Positions 43,702 to 52,131 of a stretch of DNA of 64,000 bases are shown in pieces. The stretch is taken from positions 124,001 through 188,000 of the forward strand of contig NZ_LMGI01000001.1 in assembly GCF_001427105.1 (NCBI RefSeq), written 5' to 3'. Numbering within the stretch: position 1 is the first letter of the stretch; every line of letters begins with the position of its first letter. The DNA comes from Sphingopyxis sp. Root154 (GTDB taxonomy: Bacteria; Pseudomonadota; Alphaproteobacteria; Sphingomonadales; Sphingomonadaceae). Both the position numbers and the translations under genes were made by a program. The notes under the pieces are model-generated. The model was given only the letters and a program-made list of their open reading frames with translations. It did no database searches and was not told the origin of the DNA.

Positions 43702-45399
43702 TCAATAGTTCCACTGGTCGACCGGGGCGCCGGCAGGTGCGTTCTTGCGAACATGGTCGGCGACCTCCCGGACGACGCCCGCCCAGTCGGTGTGATGCCA
43801 GTTGTGTCCCTTTTTGGGCCGGCCATATTCGAAGCGGATCGGATAATCCTTGCCCGCCACCTCAGCGATCATGTCCTGGAACCGATAAACCGCCAGATTG
43901 AGGTAGAAATCATCCATCTCGCCGGTAAAAAGATTGAGCTTGCCGCGCAGCTTGGGGCCGAGCGTCGCCCAATTGTCGCGCGCATAGCCCGACAGGTCGA
44001 AGCCCTTTTCGCGCATATATTTGACGACGTCCTTGTTGATGACGCCCGTCTTCTTGTCATAGAGCAGGACCGGATAGCCATCGGCGCCGACCGGACCGTG
44101 CGTCGTCTGCCAGATGTCGAGTTGATAGAAAGACCGCCCCTTCGACCCCAGCATCCCTTCTAGCGCAGCGAGCGTGCGGAAATCGACGAGCGGGTGTCCC
44201 TCGCGGCTGCGCCGGAACGGCTTTTCCTGCGTGATCCAGTCGTTGATCTTCAAGGTGAACATATTGTCCTCCTTGTAGATGTCGGTGAGCTGATAGCGGG
44301 TGAAGTCGATCGGGTCGGGATTGAACACCCACGCGCCACCAAAATGGTCGGGATAGTGGAGCTGCAGCGCCAGTGCTTCCCATCCGCCGGTCGAGGCTCC
44401 TTCGACAATCCGGCCATAGGGCTGGTCGATCAGCCGGAAGGTCTTTTCGAGATACGGCATCAGCTCCTTGGTGATCGCATCGCCCCAAGGGCCGTTATTT
44501 GCCGAATTCAGCGCATAGGTTTCAAAGAAATAGGGGCCCGGTGTATCAAGCGTGATGGCGACCATGCGCGGGAAGTCTTCGCCGTCCCATTCGCGGGAAA
44601 ATTGATATCCGGTCTTGACGTTGGCGTCGGCGGCGCCCCGTCGTGCGCCTTCCGTATCGCTTTTGGGATCGGGGTCGAAGTTGAACGGACCGCCAAAATG
44701 GCCAAGCGTGTAGATCGCCGGGTAGCGCACGTCCGGATGCCTGGCGAAATCCTTGGGAATCAGCACTTCGGCACCGATCGACATCGGCATGCCCCAGAAG
44801 TCGGACAGGATCTTGCTGGGGATACGGACGCGTTTGATCCAGGGCGTATCGGCTTCGCGCGCGATCGGCCCGATCTTTTCGGTCAGCGTCAGCGCGACGG
44901 GCACCTTGACCGCGGGATCGAGCCGCACGTCGGCGGGCTTGCTGTAAGGATTGCCGGGGAACATCGGCGCGATGACACGCTGATCGCTACGCGGCACCCA
45001 GATGGTGTGGCCGTCGGCGCGCTTCGCCTTTGTATAAGGGATCAGCACCGCCTGAACGCTGTAGTCGCCGGCTGGAAGCCGATCGAGGCCGAAGGGAAAA
45101 CCGTCAGATTTCGTATCGACGGTGATGCTGGCGCCGGGGCGCAGATTTTCGACATCGACACCAAAGGCCGGCGGCCCGTTCATACCGATACGCATCCGCG
45201 GCTCGATCCTGGCGGCCTCGCCTTCGGCCGCGCGGTGGGTCGCGACGACGATCAACCGCCCGGTCACCGGTTCCTTGGAGGCGTCCGCCGGCAAGGTCAC
45301 CGAAAAGCTGACTTGGGCGGCCGCCGGCGTCCCGCCCAGCACGGCGAGAAACGCCAAACCCCGCAAAACCACATGTCCGCTCTTGCCGAGAAATACCAC
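43702..45399 (-). CDS. Secreted alpha/beta-hydrolase, putative esterase (esterase D-like)
   Basis: 565 residues with a Sec signal (GLAFLAVLGGTPAAAQ). The N-terminal half is a beta-sandwich-like region without a known motif (VSFSVTLPADASKEPVTGRL). The C-terminal half is a putative-esterase domain: RYPAIYTLGHFGGPF, the nucleophile elbow VEGASTGGWEALALQ (GxSxGG), GGAWVFNPDPIDF, and a late His in KKGHNWHHTDW. Acyl esters or peptide-like esters are possible substrates. A copy of the shared ECF-type promoter lies 34-57 bases upstream of the start codon, and the FDEI-VKRIN copy 2 gene follows. Confidence 0.78.
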   Translation of the reverse strand: MVFLGKSGHVVLRGLAFLAVLGGTPAAAQVSFSVTLPADASKEPVTGRLIVVATHRAAEGEAARIEPRMRIGMNGPPAFGVDVENLRPGASITVDTKSDGFPFGLDRLPAGDYSVQAVLIPYTKAKRADGHTIWVPRSDQRVIAPMFPGNPYSKPADVRLDPAVKVPVALTLTEKIGPIAREADTPWIKRVRIPSKILSDFWGMPMSIGAEVLIPKDFARHPDVRYPAIYTLGHFGGPFNFDPDPKSDTEGARRGAADANVKTGYQFSREWDGEDFPRMVAITLDTPGPYFFETYALNSANNGPWGDAITKELMPYLEKTFRLIDQPYGRIVEGASTGGWEALALQLHYPDHFGGAWVFNPDPIDFTRYQLTDIYKEDNMFTLKINDWITQEKPFRRSREGHPLVDFRTLAALEGMLGSKGRSFYQLDIWQTTHGPVGADGYPVLLYDKKTGVINKDVVKYMREKGFDLSGYARDNWATLGPKLRGKLNLFTGEMDDFYLNLAVYRFQDMIAEVAGKDYPIRFEYGRPKKGHNWHHTDWAGVVREVADHVRKNAPAGAPVDQWNY

Positions 45400-45741
45400 A
45401 TCCGCCCCCTAATTCGCTATTGTCACCAACATACGATGTTCGGGATTCCGAAATCCGCCACTGTCCGGGACGCGATCCATCAAGGGCCTGTTCGGACCGC
45501 GCCGAGATCGCCATCCAGACGGGATCAGGGCTGGTGAAATGCGGCGCATGAAAAACCAAAGTTGCAGATGTCGATTTGACTTTGGCACAGAAGGCGGGCC
45601 GAGGCTCTGTGCAAACGCCCGGCCCAATATCTACATGGACCTGGGGGTAGCGGAACAGGAGGGCATATTCTCGGCCATGGGAATGGCCAGCATGCATCAA
45701 TGACCCAATCCATCAAGCTCGCGAAGCTTGGCGGAGAGCGC
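45400..45741. other. Intergenic region with promoter and a possible amidohydrolase remnant
   Basis: 342 bases without an intact gene. It holds the ECF-type promoter at 45433-45456. On the minus strand at 45614-45700 a short frame reads LMHAGHSHGREYALLFRYPQ followed by VHVDIGPGV, which resembles the 'HAGxP...LLYxxPxVYVDIGV' strand of amidohydrolase-2 family proteins, with no head or tail. The rest shows nothing I can identify. Confidence 0.35.
45433..45456 (-). promoter_or_regulatory. Putative ECF promoter (GGATT-N16-CGT) of the esterase operon
   Basis: Minus strand: CAGTGGCGGATTTCGG with GGATT at 45456-45452, sixteen bases, CGT at 45435-45433 in context ACATCGTATG. The predicted leader is about 26 bases to the start codon at 45399. 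Confidence 0.65.
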
Positions 45742-46104
45742 TCAGACGCTTTCCATATTTAAAACGAACGCTGTAACCAGCGCGCCGAGATCGGAGCGAT
45801 GCCGCTCGACATCCTCCATCGAACGGAATTTTGCATAGGCCTTGCCCTTGGGGCCCGCTTCCAGAAAAGGAAACCGTTCCATGAACGGCTCGCCATCGTG
45901 GAAAACCAGCGCGACACAATCCTTCACACGCGGACTGAAAGTCGCCAGCGTTTCGCGATATTCGAAACTCGGACCGCCCCATTTGACCGTCTCGGTCAAT
46001 TGCGGGCTGGCCGCCATAATGATCTCGCGCGTCTTCTCCATTTCGGCTTTCAGGGGATGAGACAGGGTCTCGAAAAATCGATCCACTTCGTTCTGTCCGC
46101 TCAT
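45742..46104 (-). CDS. DUF1801 (YdhG-like) domain protein
   Basis: 120 residues from ATG 46104, supported by GGAGAAAG upstream. DUF1801 features are visible: FFETLSHPLKAEMEKTREII, ETVKWGGPSFEYRETLATF, ALVFHDGEPFMERFPFLEAG and AKFRSMEDVERHRSDLGALV. These small proteins share a fold with iron-chaperone-like YdhG/frataxin-like domains; the function is unclear. It lies 86 bases after two SRPBCC genes and an ArsR gene in the same direction, a frequent combination. Confidence 0.82.
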   Translation of the reverse strand: MSGQNEVDRFFETLSHPLKAEMEKTREIIMAASPQLTETVKWGGPSFEYRETLATFSPRVKDCVALVFHDGEPFMERFPFLEAGPKGKAYAKFRSMEDVERHRSDLGALVTAFVLNMESV

Positions 46105-46190
46105 ATTCTTTCTCCTGGTCTTCGGAATCACGACAGCCTTTCTGTCGGTCAGGTGCTCCCGAACCCATCCTGATCCTGTTCCCTCATGGC

Positions 46191-46691
46191 TCAGTCCGGA
46201 TTGTCGACAAGCCAAGCCGCCAAACGATCGACGGCGCTCGTCCAGCCATGGCGATGACCGTCCGGATTATTGTCCGGCTTCAGACCCGCATGGGTAAAGT
46301 CCATCGTGGTGCGGCCCGCGTCTGTCTCGCTGAACTCGATCGTGACCAGAGTCTCGGCCGCCGGCCCGTCCTCATCGCACCCCTCCCATTTGAAGGTGAA
46401 TGCGAGGCGTTCGGGTTCGACGATCTCGACATAGCGACCGCCTTGCCACAGCTCCTCGCCGGTCTCCGGCGACTTCAGCCCGGTGCGCCACGCACCGCCG
46501 ACGCGAAAGTCGCTCGACACGCTGAAAGCCGGCCATACCGCAGACCCCATCCACGCGACCAGACTGTCCGGCTGGCTCCACGCGCGCCATAAGAGCGCGG
46601 GCGGAGCGTCGAAGCTGCGCCGAATGTGCAGGATCGGCTCGACGGCCGGGCTTTCGGCGACGATCCTGATATCGTGTCGGGGATAATGCAT
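46191..46691 (-). CDS. SRPBCC (AHSA1-like) domain protein 2
   Basis: 166 residues, one START/Bet v1-like domain of the AHSA1 group: LHIRRSFDAPPALLWRAWSQ, LVAWMGSAVWPAFSVSSDFR, GGRYVEIVEPERLAFTFKWE and TLVTIEFSETDAGRTTMDFT, ending in GWTSAVDRLAAWL. Such proteins bind hydrophobic ligands in a helix-grip fold. Its start is 15 bases after the stop of the first SRPBCC gene. Probably derepressed with the ArsR operon. Confidence 0.87.
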   Translation of the reverse strand: MHYPRHDIRIVAESPAVEPILHIRRSFDAPPALLWRAWSQPDSLVAWMGSAVWPAFSVSSDFRVGGAWRTGLKSPETGEELWQGGRYVEIVEPERLAFTFKWEGCDEDGPAAETLVTIEFSETDAGRTTMDFTHAGLKPDNNPDGHRHGWTSAVDRLAAWLVDNPD

Positions 46692-46706
46692 CAGCGGTCC
46701 GTCACA

Positions 46707-47210
46707 TCAGAGCGTCTTCAACAGCTCGTTCAGCTGATCGGCAACCTGCCCCCAACCTTCGTGAAAGCCCATCGCGACATGCTGATTCATCGTGTCCTCG
46801 TTCCAGTGACTGGCCGTCGCCTTGTAGAGGGTCTTGCCATCGCCGGTGGGCTCCATCTCGATCCGGGCGACCATGAACGGCTGCCCTGCCGGCTTCCAGT
46901 CCGGGGTCAGTCCATCGGTGCTGATCAACCGGCGATTGGGCACAACTTCCAGGAAAACGCCCGTGTTCGGAAAGGCTTCGCCGTCCGGCCCGTGCATGAC
47001 GAACTGGAAGCGGCCACCGGGGCGGGGCTCGACGATGGCGCCTGTGATCGACCATGGGTGGGGCGCGAACCACTGGCTCAGAATCGCCGGATCGGTATAG
47101 GCCTTGAATACTTTTTCCGGCGGCCCATCGAGGACACGCTCAAGCACGAGATCGAATGTGTGCGCACCGCCGTCGGTGTCGCACGGATTGTTTTCAGTGT
47201 CGTTGGCCAT
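46707..47210 (-). CDS. SRPBCC (AHSA1-like) domain protein 1
   Basis: 167 residues from ATG 47210, with GGAAAAG upstream. Typical AHSA1 order: FDLVLERVLDGPPEKVFKAY, ILSQWFAPHPWSITGAIVEP, GGRFQFVMHGPDGEAFPNTG, FLEVVPNRRLISTDGLTPDW and MNQHVAMGFHEGWGQVADQL. It overlaps the ArsR gene by 17 bases. Confidence 0.88.
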   Translation of the reverse strand: MANDTENNPCDTDGGAHTFDLVLERVLDGPPEKVFKAYTDPAILSQWFAPHPWSITGAIVEPRPGGRFQFVMHGPDGEAFPNTGVFLEVVPNRRLISTDGLTPDWKPAGQPFMVARIEMEPTGDGKTLYKATASHWNEDTMNQHVAMGFHEGWGQVADQLNELLKTL

Positions 47211-47541
47211 CGTCTTTTCCTTTCTGAAGGTTGCGAAGATAATCGTCCAGGCGATCAAAACTGCTGTCCCAGTAGCGGCGATAGTGATCGAGCCATTCGG
47301 AAATGCTTTTGAGCGCGACGGCCTCGAGCCGCGCGGGACGCGTCTGGGCGTCCTTGCTCCGGCTGATCAGTCCCGCCTTCTCGAGCACCTTGAGATGCTT
47401 CGATACCGCAGGCAGGCTCATATCAAACGGCTCGGCCAAGTCGTTGACGCTAGCGTCCCCCTCGCTCAGTCGCGCCAGGATCGCGCGGCGCGTCGGGTCA
47501 GCCAGAGCCGCGAACTGGGCTGAAAGAGGGTCAGCTTTCAT
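47194..47541 (-). CDS. ArsR-family transcriptional repressor
   Basis: 115-residue winged-helix repressor from ATG 47541 (preceded by CGGAAG; an in-frame GTG two codons earlier is the alternative). The HTH is clear: FAALADPTRRAILARLSEGD, VNDLAEPFDMSLPAVSKHLK and VLEKAGLISRSKDAQTRPAR. No metal-binding cysteine box is present, as usual for the ArsR group paired with SRPBCC genes. It heads the operon ArsR-SRPBCC-SRPBCC-DUF1801 and probably represses it through the TTAAC dyad upstream. Confidence 0.92.
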   Translation of the reverse strand: MKADPLSAQFAALADPTRRAILARLSEGDASVNDLAEPFDMSLPAVSKHLKVLEKAGLISRSKDAQTRPARLEAVALKSISEWLDHYRRYWDSSFDRLDDYLRNLQKGKDDGQRH

Positions 47542-47555
47542 GGTCACTTCCGTAT

Positions 47556-47571
47556 TTAACTATTAGGTTAA
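47556..47571 (-). promoter_or_regulatory. ArsR-type operator
   Basis: Inverted repeat TTAAC-TATTAG-GTTAA, 15 bases upstream of the ArsR start codon, in a locally A/T-rich patch. TTAAC/GTTAA dyads are the usual sites of ArsR regulators that precede SRPBCC genes, so autoregulation is likely. Confidence 0.6.
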
Positions 47572-48024
47572 TTACAAAGGAAGCTGACCGTTTGTCAAGG
47601 ATGCGATGACAACGCTTGAGAGGCGGGCATTTCAGTCATGGCTCGCGCTCGCTGGTGGCGTTCGCGGCTCGCGGTCGAAGCGACAATGCGATTCGCTCGG
47701 CCTCTATTGTCGACTGCGAGACGCGCGGCTCGAGCGACGTGCCTCTGTCGCACCTGAGAATGCCGTGCTTCGATACCGGCTTGACGCGTCGGACGACATT
47801 TTCCGGCGCATCTCCGACAGCTGCTGGTCGTTTCGAGACTCTGCACTTCCAAACGCGGATCGGGATCGGCCGACATTGGACGGCTGCTCGTTTTGCAACG
47901 GTTGCAATCGCGCAATTGCAAACATAGCTAGATGCGAATCGCGTGTAGACAGCTACCGGGACCGAGGCTCCGCTCGAATCCCCATCTTGTGGCCTGCCCT
48001 ATTTTTCCTGACAGGATCATGCCG
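47572..48024. other. Intergenic region, no gene recognised
   Basis: About 450 bases between the ArsR operator and the lipid-kinase gene. Short frames on both strands lack a ribosome site, family pattern or normal codon use. The stretch around 47740-47930 has a degenerate, mutated look common in sphingomonad intergenic spacers; nothing more can be said. Confidence 0.4.
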
Positions 48025-48952
48025 ATGTCGTTGTCAAAGGGTACGCGCGCGCTTCTGCTTCACAATGCGAATGCGCGGCAGGGGCAAAGCGCGTTGCAGC
48101 CGGTAATGCACCGGCTCGACGCTGGCGGGCTGAAGGTGACGGTTGAACCGTTCGAAAACCTTCCCGAGATCGCGCGCGACGTCGCGCGACTGCACCGCGA
48201 AGCCGATCTGATCGTCGTCTGTGGCGGGGATGGCTCGATCTCCTCGGCGGCGCCGGCGGTGGTCGAGAGCGGGCTGACGCTTGGTATCATACCGGCGGGC
48301 ACCGCCAATGATCTCGCGCGGACGCTTTCGATTCCTCTCGGTTTTGCTGCCGCAGCCGATGTGATCACGGCAGGACATAGGCGCCAAATCGATGTCGGCA
48401 TGGTCAATGGCCACGCCTTTTTCAATGTTGCGAGCTTGGGGCTGAGCAGCGAGTTGGCGCAGAAACTCGACCCCGCGATCAAGAAACGGTTTGGCCGGCT
48501 CGGCTATGCAGTCGCCGCGCTTCGCATCATGGCGCGCGCCAGACGCTTCCGGGCAAGGATCACCGAGAAGGGCCACGTCACAATTGTCGGGACCTATCAG
48601 ATCGCAGTCGGAAACGGACGCCTGTACGGCGGCGGGAATATCGTTGAGGAGGAGGCCACGATCGATGATGGCCATCTCGATCTGTACAGCCTCGAAATGC
48701 GGAACCTCTGGAAACTCGTGTTGATGCTTCGCGCCTTCCGGTCCGGCACACACGGCGCATGGAAAGAGGTCCGCACGGCCAAAATGCGTCGAGTTCGACA
48801 TCAAAACGCGCCGACCGATGCCAATCAACGCCGATGGCGAGATTGTCACATCGACTCCGGCGCATTTTCGCGTGCTTCCGAGCGCGATATCCGTGCTGGC
48901 ACCATCAGACGGAACACCGGCGGCGCGTCAATTTCCGCTCTATCATGGCTGA
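48025..48952 (+). pseudogene. Diacylglycerol/lipid kinase (YegS type) with a one-base frameshift
   Basis: Starts at ATG 48025 with AGGA eight bases upstream. The kinase domain is normal: ALLLHNANARQGQSALQPVM, LIVVCGGDGSISSAAPAVVE, GIIPAGTANDLARTLSIPLG, FFNVASLGLSSELAQKLDPA and VGNGRLYGGGNIVEEEATID. After GTHGAWKEVRTAK the frame breaks at the AAAA run 48781-48784. Dropping one A restores CVEFDIKTRRPMPINADGE, then IVTSTPAHFRVLPSAISV, and a stop at 48950-48952, giving a family-length protein of about 308 residues. As written, the protein instead runs on in the wrong frame to 49110. Either a recent inactivating indel or a sequencing error; the rest of the gene looks undamaged. Confidence 0.8.
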
Positions 48953-49002
48953 TTCCGATTGCCGCACGGCGCATCGGAACGGATGGGGCTCGGAGGGGGG
49001 GG

Positions 49003-49602
49003 CGGTGGCTATCGGATTTTGTACCAGTACCGGACGCCATATACTTTGTTCGCACGCCCGGTGAAGCTTGGCTGCTGATGAAGGCGATGCCGGGTCAAAC
49101 CGCCCAATAGATGCTGGAAGCCCATCCCAAGACGAGCCTCGCCCTGGCGGATGCGCTGGCATCCTTCCTGCGCCGTCTCCATGCGATTCGGGCAAGCGCA
49201 TGTCCCTTCAACAGCGATCACGCCTATCGGCTGGCCCTGGCCAGCAAGCGTATCGACGCAGGCGTGGTCGAGGTCGATAATTCCGACGACAAGCGGCGAG
49301 CGTGGACGGCCGAACAGGTCCGGAAGGCGATGCAGGCCCTTCTGCCGCTCTCACTCGATCCCGTCGTAACGCACGGCGATTTCTCGCTCGGCAATATTAT
49401 CATTCAGGGCGGCGAGGTTGTCGGGTGCATCGATGTCGAACGGGCCGGCATTGCCGACCGGTATCAGGATCTTGCCATAGCCTGGAATCGTTTGGGCGCG
49501 TTCGGTCTCTCGCTGCAAGCGCGGTTCCTTGAGCAACATGGCGTCGCCGATGCAGATCAGCGCAAGCTGCAATCTCACTTGCTGCTGGACGAACTTTTCT
49601 AG
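49003..49602 (+). pseudogene. Aminoglycoside 3'-phosphotransferase (APH(3')-like) remnant
   Basis: Homology to APH(3') kinases begins at RWLSDFVPVPDAIYFVRTPG and runs through EAWLLMKAMPGQTAQ, a TAG stop (49108-49110), then LEAHPKTSLALADALASFLR and RLHAIRASACPFNSDHAYR. The catalytic loop is VVTHGDFSLGNIIIQGG (HGDxxxxN kept; the usual Asp before Asn is Gly), then GCIDVERAGIADRYQDLAI and the C-terminal KLQSHLLLDELF. About 70 N-terminal residues are missing, lost near a run of eight G (48995-49002). The downstream ATG frame (49111) would give 163 residues without the nucleotide-binding lobe, so no active enzyme is expected. It abuts the frameshifted lipid kinase. Confidence 0.8.
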
Positions 49603-49926
49603 AGCGGAGGCGCCGACGGCAGCGTGCAGGGAAAAGCGCGGTGACAGGAACCCGCATCAATCGGCCGCGTAATTCGAGTAACCTCGTCTCTTGGTGCCAC
49701 ATGTCTCACGGCCATCAGGGGACGGGGCCAAATGGTCCGCTCAAGCCCGCCTTTGGCGATTGCGCTCGCGTTGGTCTGAACAAGAAATGCCCAACAGCGG
49801 ACGGTTCGGACTGCCCGGCTGGACGCACAGGCCAGCCCGTCCAGGTCCGGAGTAGCTCAATCCGCGGCTATGCCACGGAAACTATCCGCATATTCAACCG
49901 TTGGCATGATCGATTGGAGAAGGTTG
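49603..49926. other. Intergenic region, no gene recognised
   Basis: 324 bases between the phosphotransferase remnant and the NmrA-type gene. Open frames here have no ribosome site or family pattern. The only signal is the GGAGAAGG ribosome site at 49916-49923 for the following gene. Confidence 0.4.
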
Positions 49927-50787
49927 GTGCATATCGTTATAGGCGCTACAGGACACGTCGGATCCGCAGTGGCGGAGACGCTCCTCGCACGAGGCGAGCC
50001 AGTCGGGGTCATCACGCGCGATCGCGACCACGCGGATAGCTGGCGCGACACGAAAGCCGAAATCATCGAAGCAGATGTGAACGACGTGCCGTCGCTGCGC
50101 GCGGCCTTCCAGCGCGGACGGCGCGCCTTCCTGCTTAACCCACCCGCCGACATCAAGGCGGATACCGACAGGGTGGAGCGAAGCACCGCCGCCAATATCC
50201 TCGCCGCGCTCTCCGGTTCCGGCCTTGAGAAAATCGTCTTGGAATCTACCGCCGGGGCGCAGCCGGGCGACCGTATCGGCGACCTCAGTGTTTTGTGGGA
50301 GTTCGAAGAAGGCCTGCGTAGCCAGGGCATCCCTGCCGCGATCAACCGCGCGCCTTACTATTTCAGCAATTGGGACGGGCAGCTTGATCCCATACGCGAA
50401 ACCGGAAAGCTGCAAACGATGTATCCTGCCGATCTCCCACTGCCGATGGCCGCGCCACATGATCTGGGGAAAGCGGCCGCGGACCGGCTGCTATCGCCAA
50501 CTGCTGAGGTCGGTGTCCGGTATGTTGAAGGGCCCGATCGCTATTCCTCGAACGATGTGGCGCAGGCTTTTGCCGAAGCTCTCGGCCGTCCGGTCGAAGT
50601 CGTCGTGACGCCGCGCGAACAGTGGGAGGCGGCCTATCGCGAGTTCGGCTTTTCGGAAGCTGCCGCTGATTCTTATGCTAGGATGACAGCGGCCAGCCTC
50701 GACGGCGGGTTCGATTCCGACGAGAGCCCCATCCGTGGCGTAACCACACTCGGCGAGTATATTCGGCAGCTGGTAGCGCAATCATAG
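49927..50787 (+). CDS. NAD(P)-binding NmrA-like oxidoreductase/regulator
   Basis: 286 residues from GTG 49927, which follows GGAGAAGG at a good distance and gives the family-type start HIVIGATGHVGSAVAETLLA; the ATGs at 49870 and 49906 are alternatives without ribosome sites. The Rossmann motif is GATGHVG; further NmrA-type features are VITRDRDHADSWRDTKAEII, ADVNDVPSLRAAFQRGRRAF, LNPPADIKADTDRVERSTAA and NRAPYYFSNWDG. The C-terminus REQWEAAYREFGFSEAAADS is typical of the NmrA/QOR2 branch. These bind NAD(P) and act as quinone reductases or redox-sensing regulators. The gene stands alone in a region of decayed genes. Confidence 0.85.
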   Translation: MHIVIGATGHVGSAVAETLLARGEPVGVITRDRDHADSWRDTKAEIIEADVNDVPSLRAAFQRGRRAFLLNPPADIKADTDRVERSTAANILAALSGSGLEKIVLESTAGAQPGDRIGDLSVLWEFEEGLRSQGIPAAINRAPYYFSNWDGQLDPIRETGKLQTMYPADLPLPMAAPHDLGKAAADRLLSPTAEVGVRYVEGPDRYSSNDVAQAFAEALGRPVEVVVTPREQWEAAYREFGFSEAAADSYARMTAASLDGGFDSDESPIRGVTTLGEYIRQLVAQS

Positions 50788-51193
50788 CGGTCTTGCCGCG
50801 ACAGGGTTCCCTTCCAGCTATGGTGGATGCTGGCCGTTTCTGGTCAAAAGGCGGCGATAGCGGACATTGCTTCCTTCACAATTCGGCCATACTGCCGAAC
50901 ACGAGGCCACGCGGCCGAAGTGACCCGACGGCAAGCCGAGTGCCTGCCCGTCCATCTGGACGGCACCGATTTCAAGCTTGCGGATCGCGCGCGGCGGCGT
51001 TCGATCCTCACGGGCGAGAAGTCAATCGCCGAGACATGAGCGCCATGCAACAATCCCAGATCCACGTTGTGGACGCATCAAGCATGATGAGACCGTTATC
51101 AGTTTCCCCAACGGAATATGGCTGCTTCGGGTCGCTGTGGATTGACGACTAAAGACTGACTTGAGGCGCAAAGCTTCCGGCAGCGATTTCGGC
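50788..51193. other. Intergenic region, no gene recognised
   Basis: About 400 bases with several short frames on both strands, none with family pattern or ribosome site. A segment near 50830-50870 (CTGGCCGTTTCTGGTCAAAAG) resembles a segment near 60858-60880 (CTGCTTCTGGCCGAAAGCAG) and may belong to a dispersed degenerate spacer repeat. Confidence 0.35.
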
Positions 51194-51218
51194 AAAAAAG
51201 GCGGCCCTAAAGGCCGCC
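51194..51218 (-). terminator. Rho-independent terminator of the SDR gene
   Basis: On the minus strand: GGCGGCC-TTTAG-GGCCGCC followed directly by TTTTTT. Perfect seven-base G/C stem, five-base loop, six T. It lies 47 bases after the SDR stop. Confidence 0.9.
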
Positions 51219-51264
51219 AAGTCAGTGATTGAAGGAGCCGCTCCCCCGAGCGGCGCGCTGTTCC

Positions 51265-52047
51265 TCAGTAGATCGTATAGCCCCCGTCTATCACGATCGC
51301 ATCGCCAAGATGGAACGCCGAATGATCGCTCGCCAGATAGACGGCGATCGCGGCGAAATCTTCACCATCGCCCCAGCGCCCTACGGGGGCACGGCTGATC
51401 ACATTGTCGTTGAACTTGTCCCATCCCTGCAGGCGCTCGGTCATGTCGGAGCGGGTCCAGCCCGGCAAGATGCTGTTGGCCCGGATTCCATGCGGCGCAA
51501 GTTCGACAGCCATCGCCCGCATCATCGACAGCACCGCGCCCTTGGTCGCACCATAATGTTCGTTGCGTGCCGCGCCATGGATTGCCGCAGTCGAGGCGAT
51601 CGAGACGAGCGAGCCGCCCCGGTCGCCCGTCTTGCCGCGTTCGAGCATATGCGCCGCCGCTTCCCGCAAGGTGTAGAAGACCCCGTAGACGTTGATCGAT
51701 TGCAACCTCGCGAAATCCGCCTGGCTGATCTCGAACATATCGCGGCGGGCAATGCCGATCCCGGCGTTGGCGATCGCCTGGTCGATCCGGCCAAATTCCT
51801 CGACGATGCCTGCGATCGCCTTCTTGACCGCGGTCTCGTCGGCGACATCAACCCGGTCACAGCGAACGATACCGCCCAAAGCCTCGAGCTCGGCGACCGC
51901 GCGCTCATTTTTCTCGGGCTTGTTACCCCAGATCACGACCGTTGCGCCGTGCATCGCAAGGCCCTTGGCCATCCCGAGGCCGATCCCGCCATTGCCCCCG
52001 GTAACGAGAGCGACCTTGCCGGTCAGGTCGAATAATCCCTTGTTCAT
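51265..52047 (-). CDS. Short-chain dehydrogenase/reductase (classical SDR)
   Basis: 260-residue NAD(P)-dependent oxidoreductase. The cofactor loop is LVTGGNGGIGLGMAKGLAMH (TGxxxGxG), then DVADETAVKKAI, AIANAGIGIARR (NAG), the catalytic Ser in SLVSIASTAAIHG, Tyr/Lys in EHYGATKGAVLSMMRA, and ANSILPGWTRSDMTERLQGW near the substrate loop. The C-terminus FHLGDAIVIDGGYTIY is classical. The substrate is unknown. A monocistronic unit with its own terminator. Confidence 0.93.
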   Translation of the reverse strand: MNKGLFDLTGKVALVTGGNGGIGLGMAKGLAMHGATVVIWGNKPEKNERAVAELEALGGIVRCDRVDVADETAVKKAIAGIVEEFGRIDQAIANAGIGIARRDMFEISQADFARLQSINVYGVFYTLREAAAHMLERGKTGDRGGSLVSIASTAAIHGAARNEHYGATKGAVLSMMRAMAVELAPHGIRANSILPGWTRSDMTERLQGWDKFNDNVISRAPVGRWGDGEDFAAIAVYLASDHSAFHLGDAIVIDGGYTIY

Positions 52048-52131
52048 CCCGTCTCTCCGATCGTCCGTATCTTCCGGAAAAATACATTTCTCGCGTGCGA
52101 ATGGCGCTCCCGATTCTGCCCATCTTCACGC

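Noticed and set aside
49111..49602. Intact short aminoglycoside phosphotransferase starting at ATG 49111
   Set aside because: Homology continues in the same frame upstream of the TAG at 49108-49110, and the ATP-binding N-lobe is missing, so it is a remnant.
50793..51152. 119-codon plus-strand frame after the NmrA-type gene
   Set aside because: No ribosome site, no domain pattern, and irregular amino acid composition; treated as non-coding.
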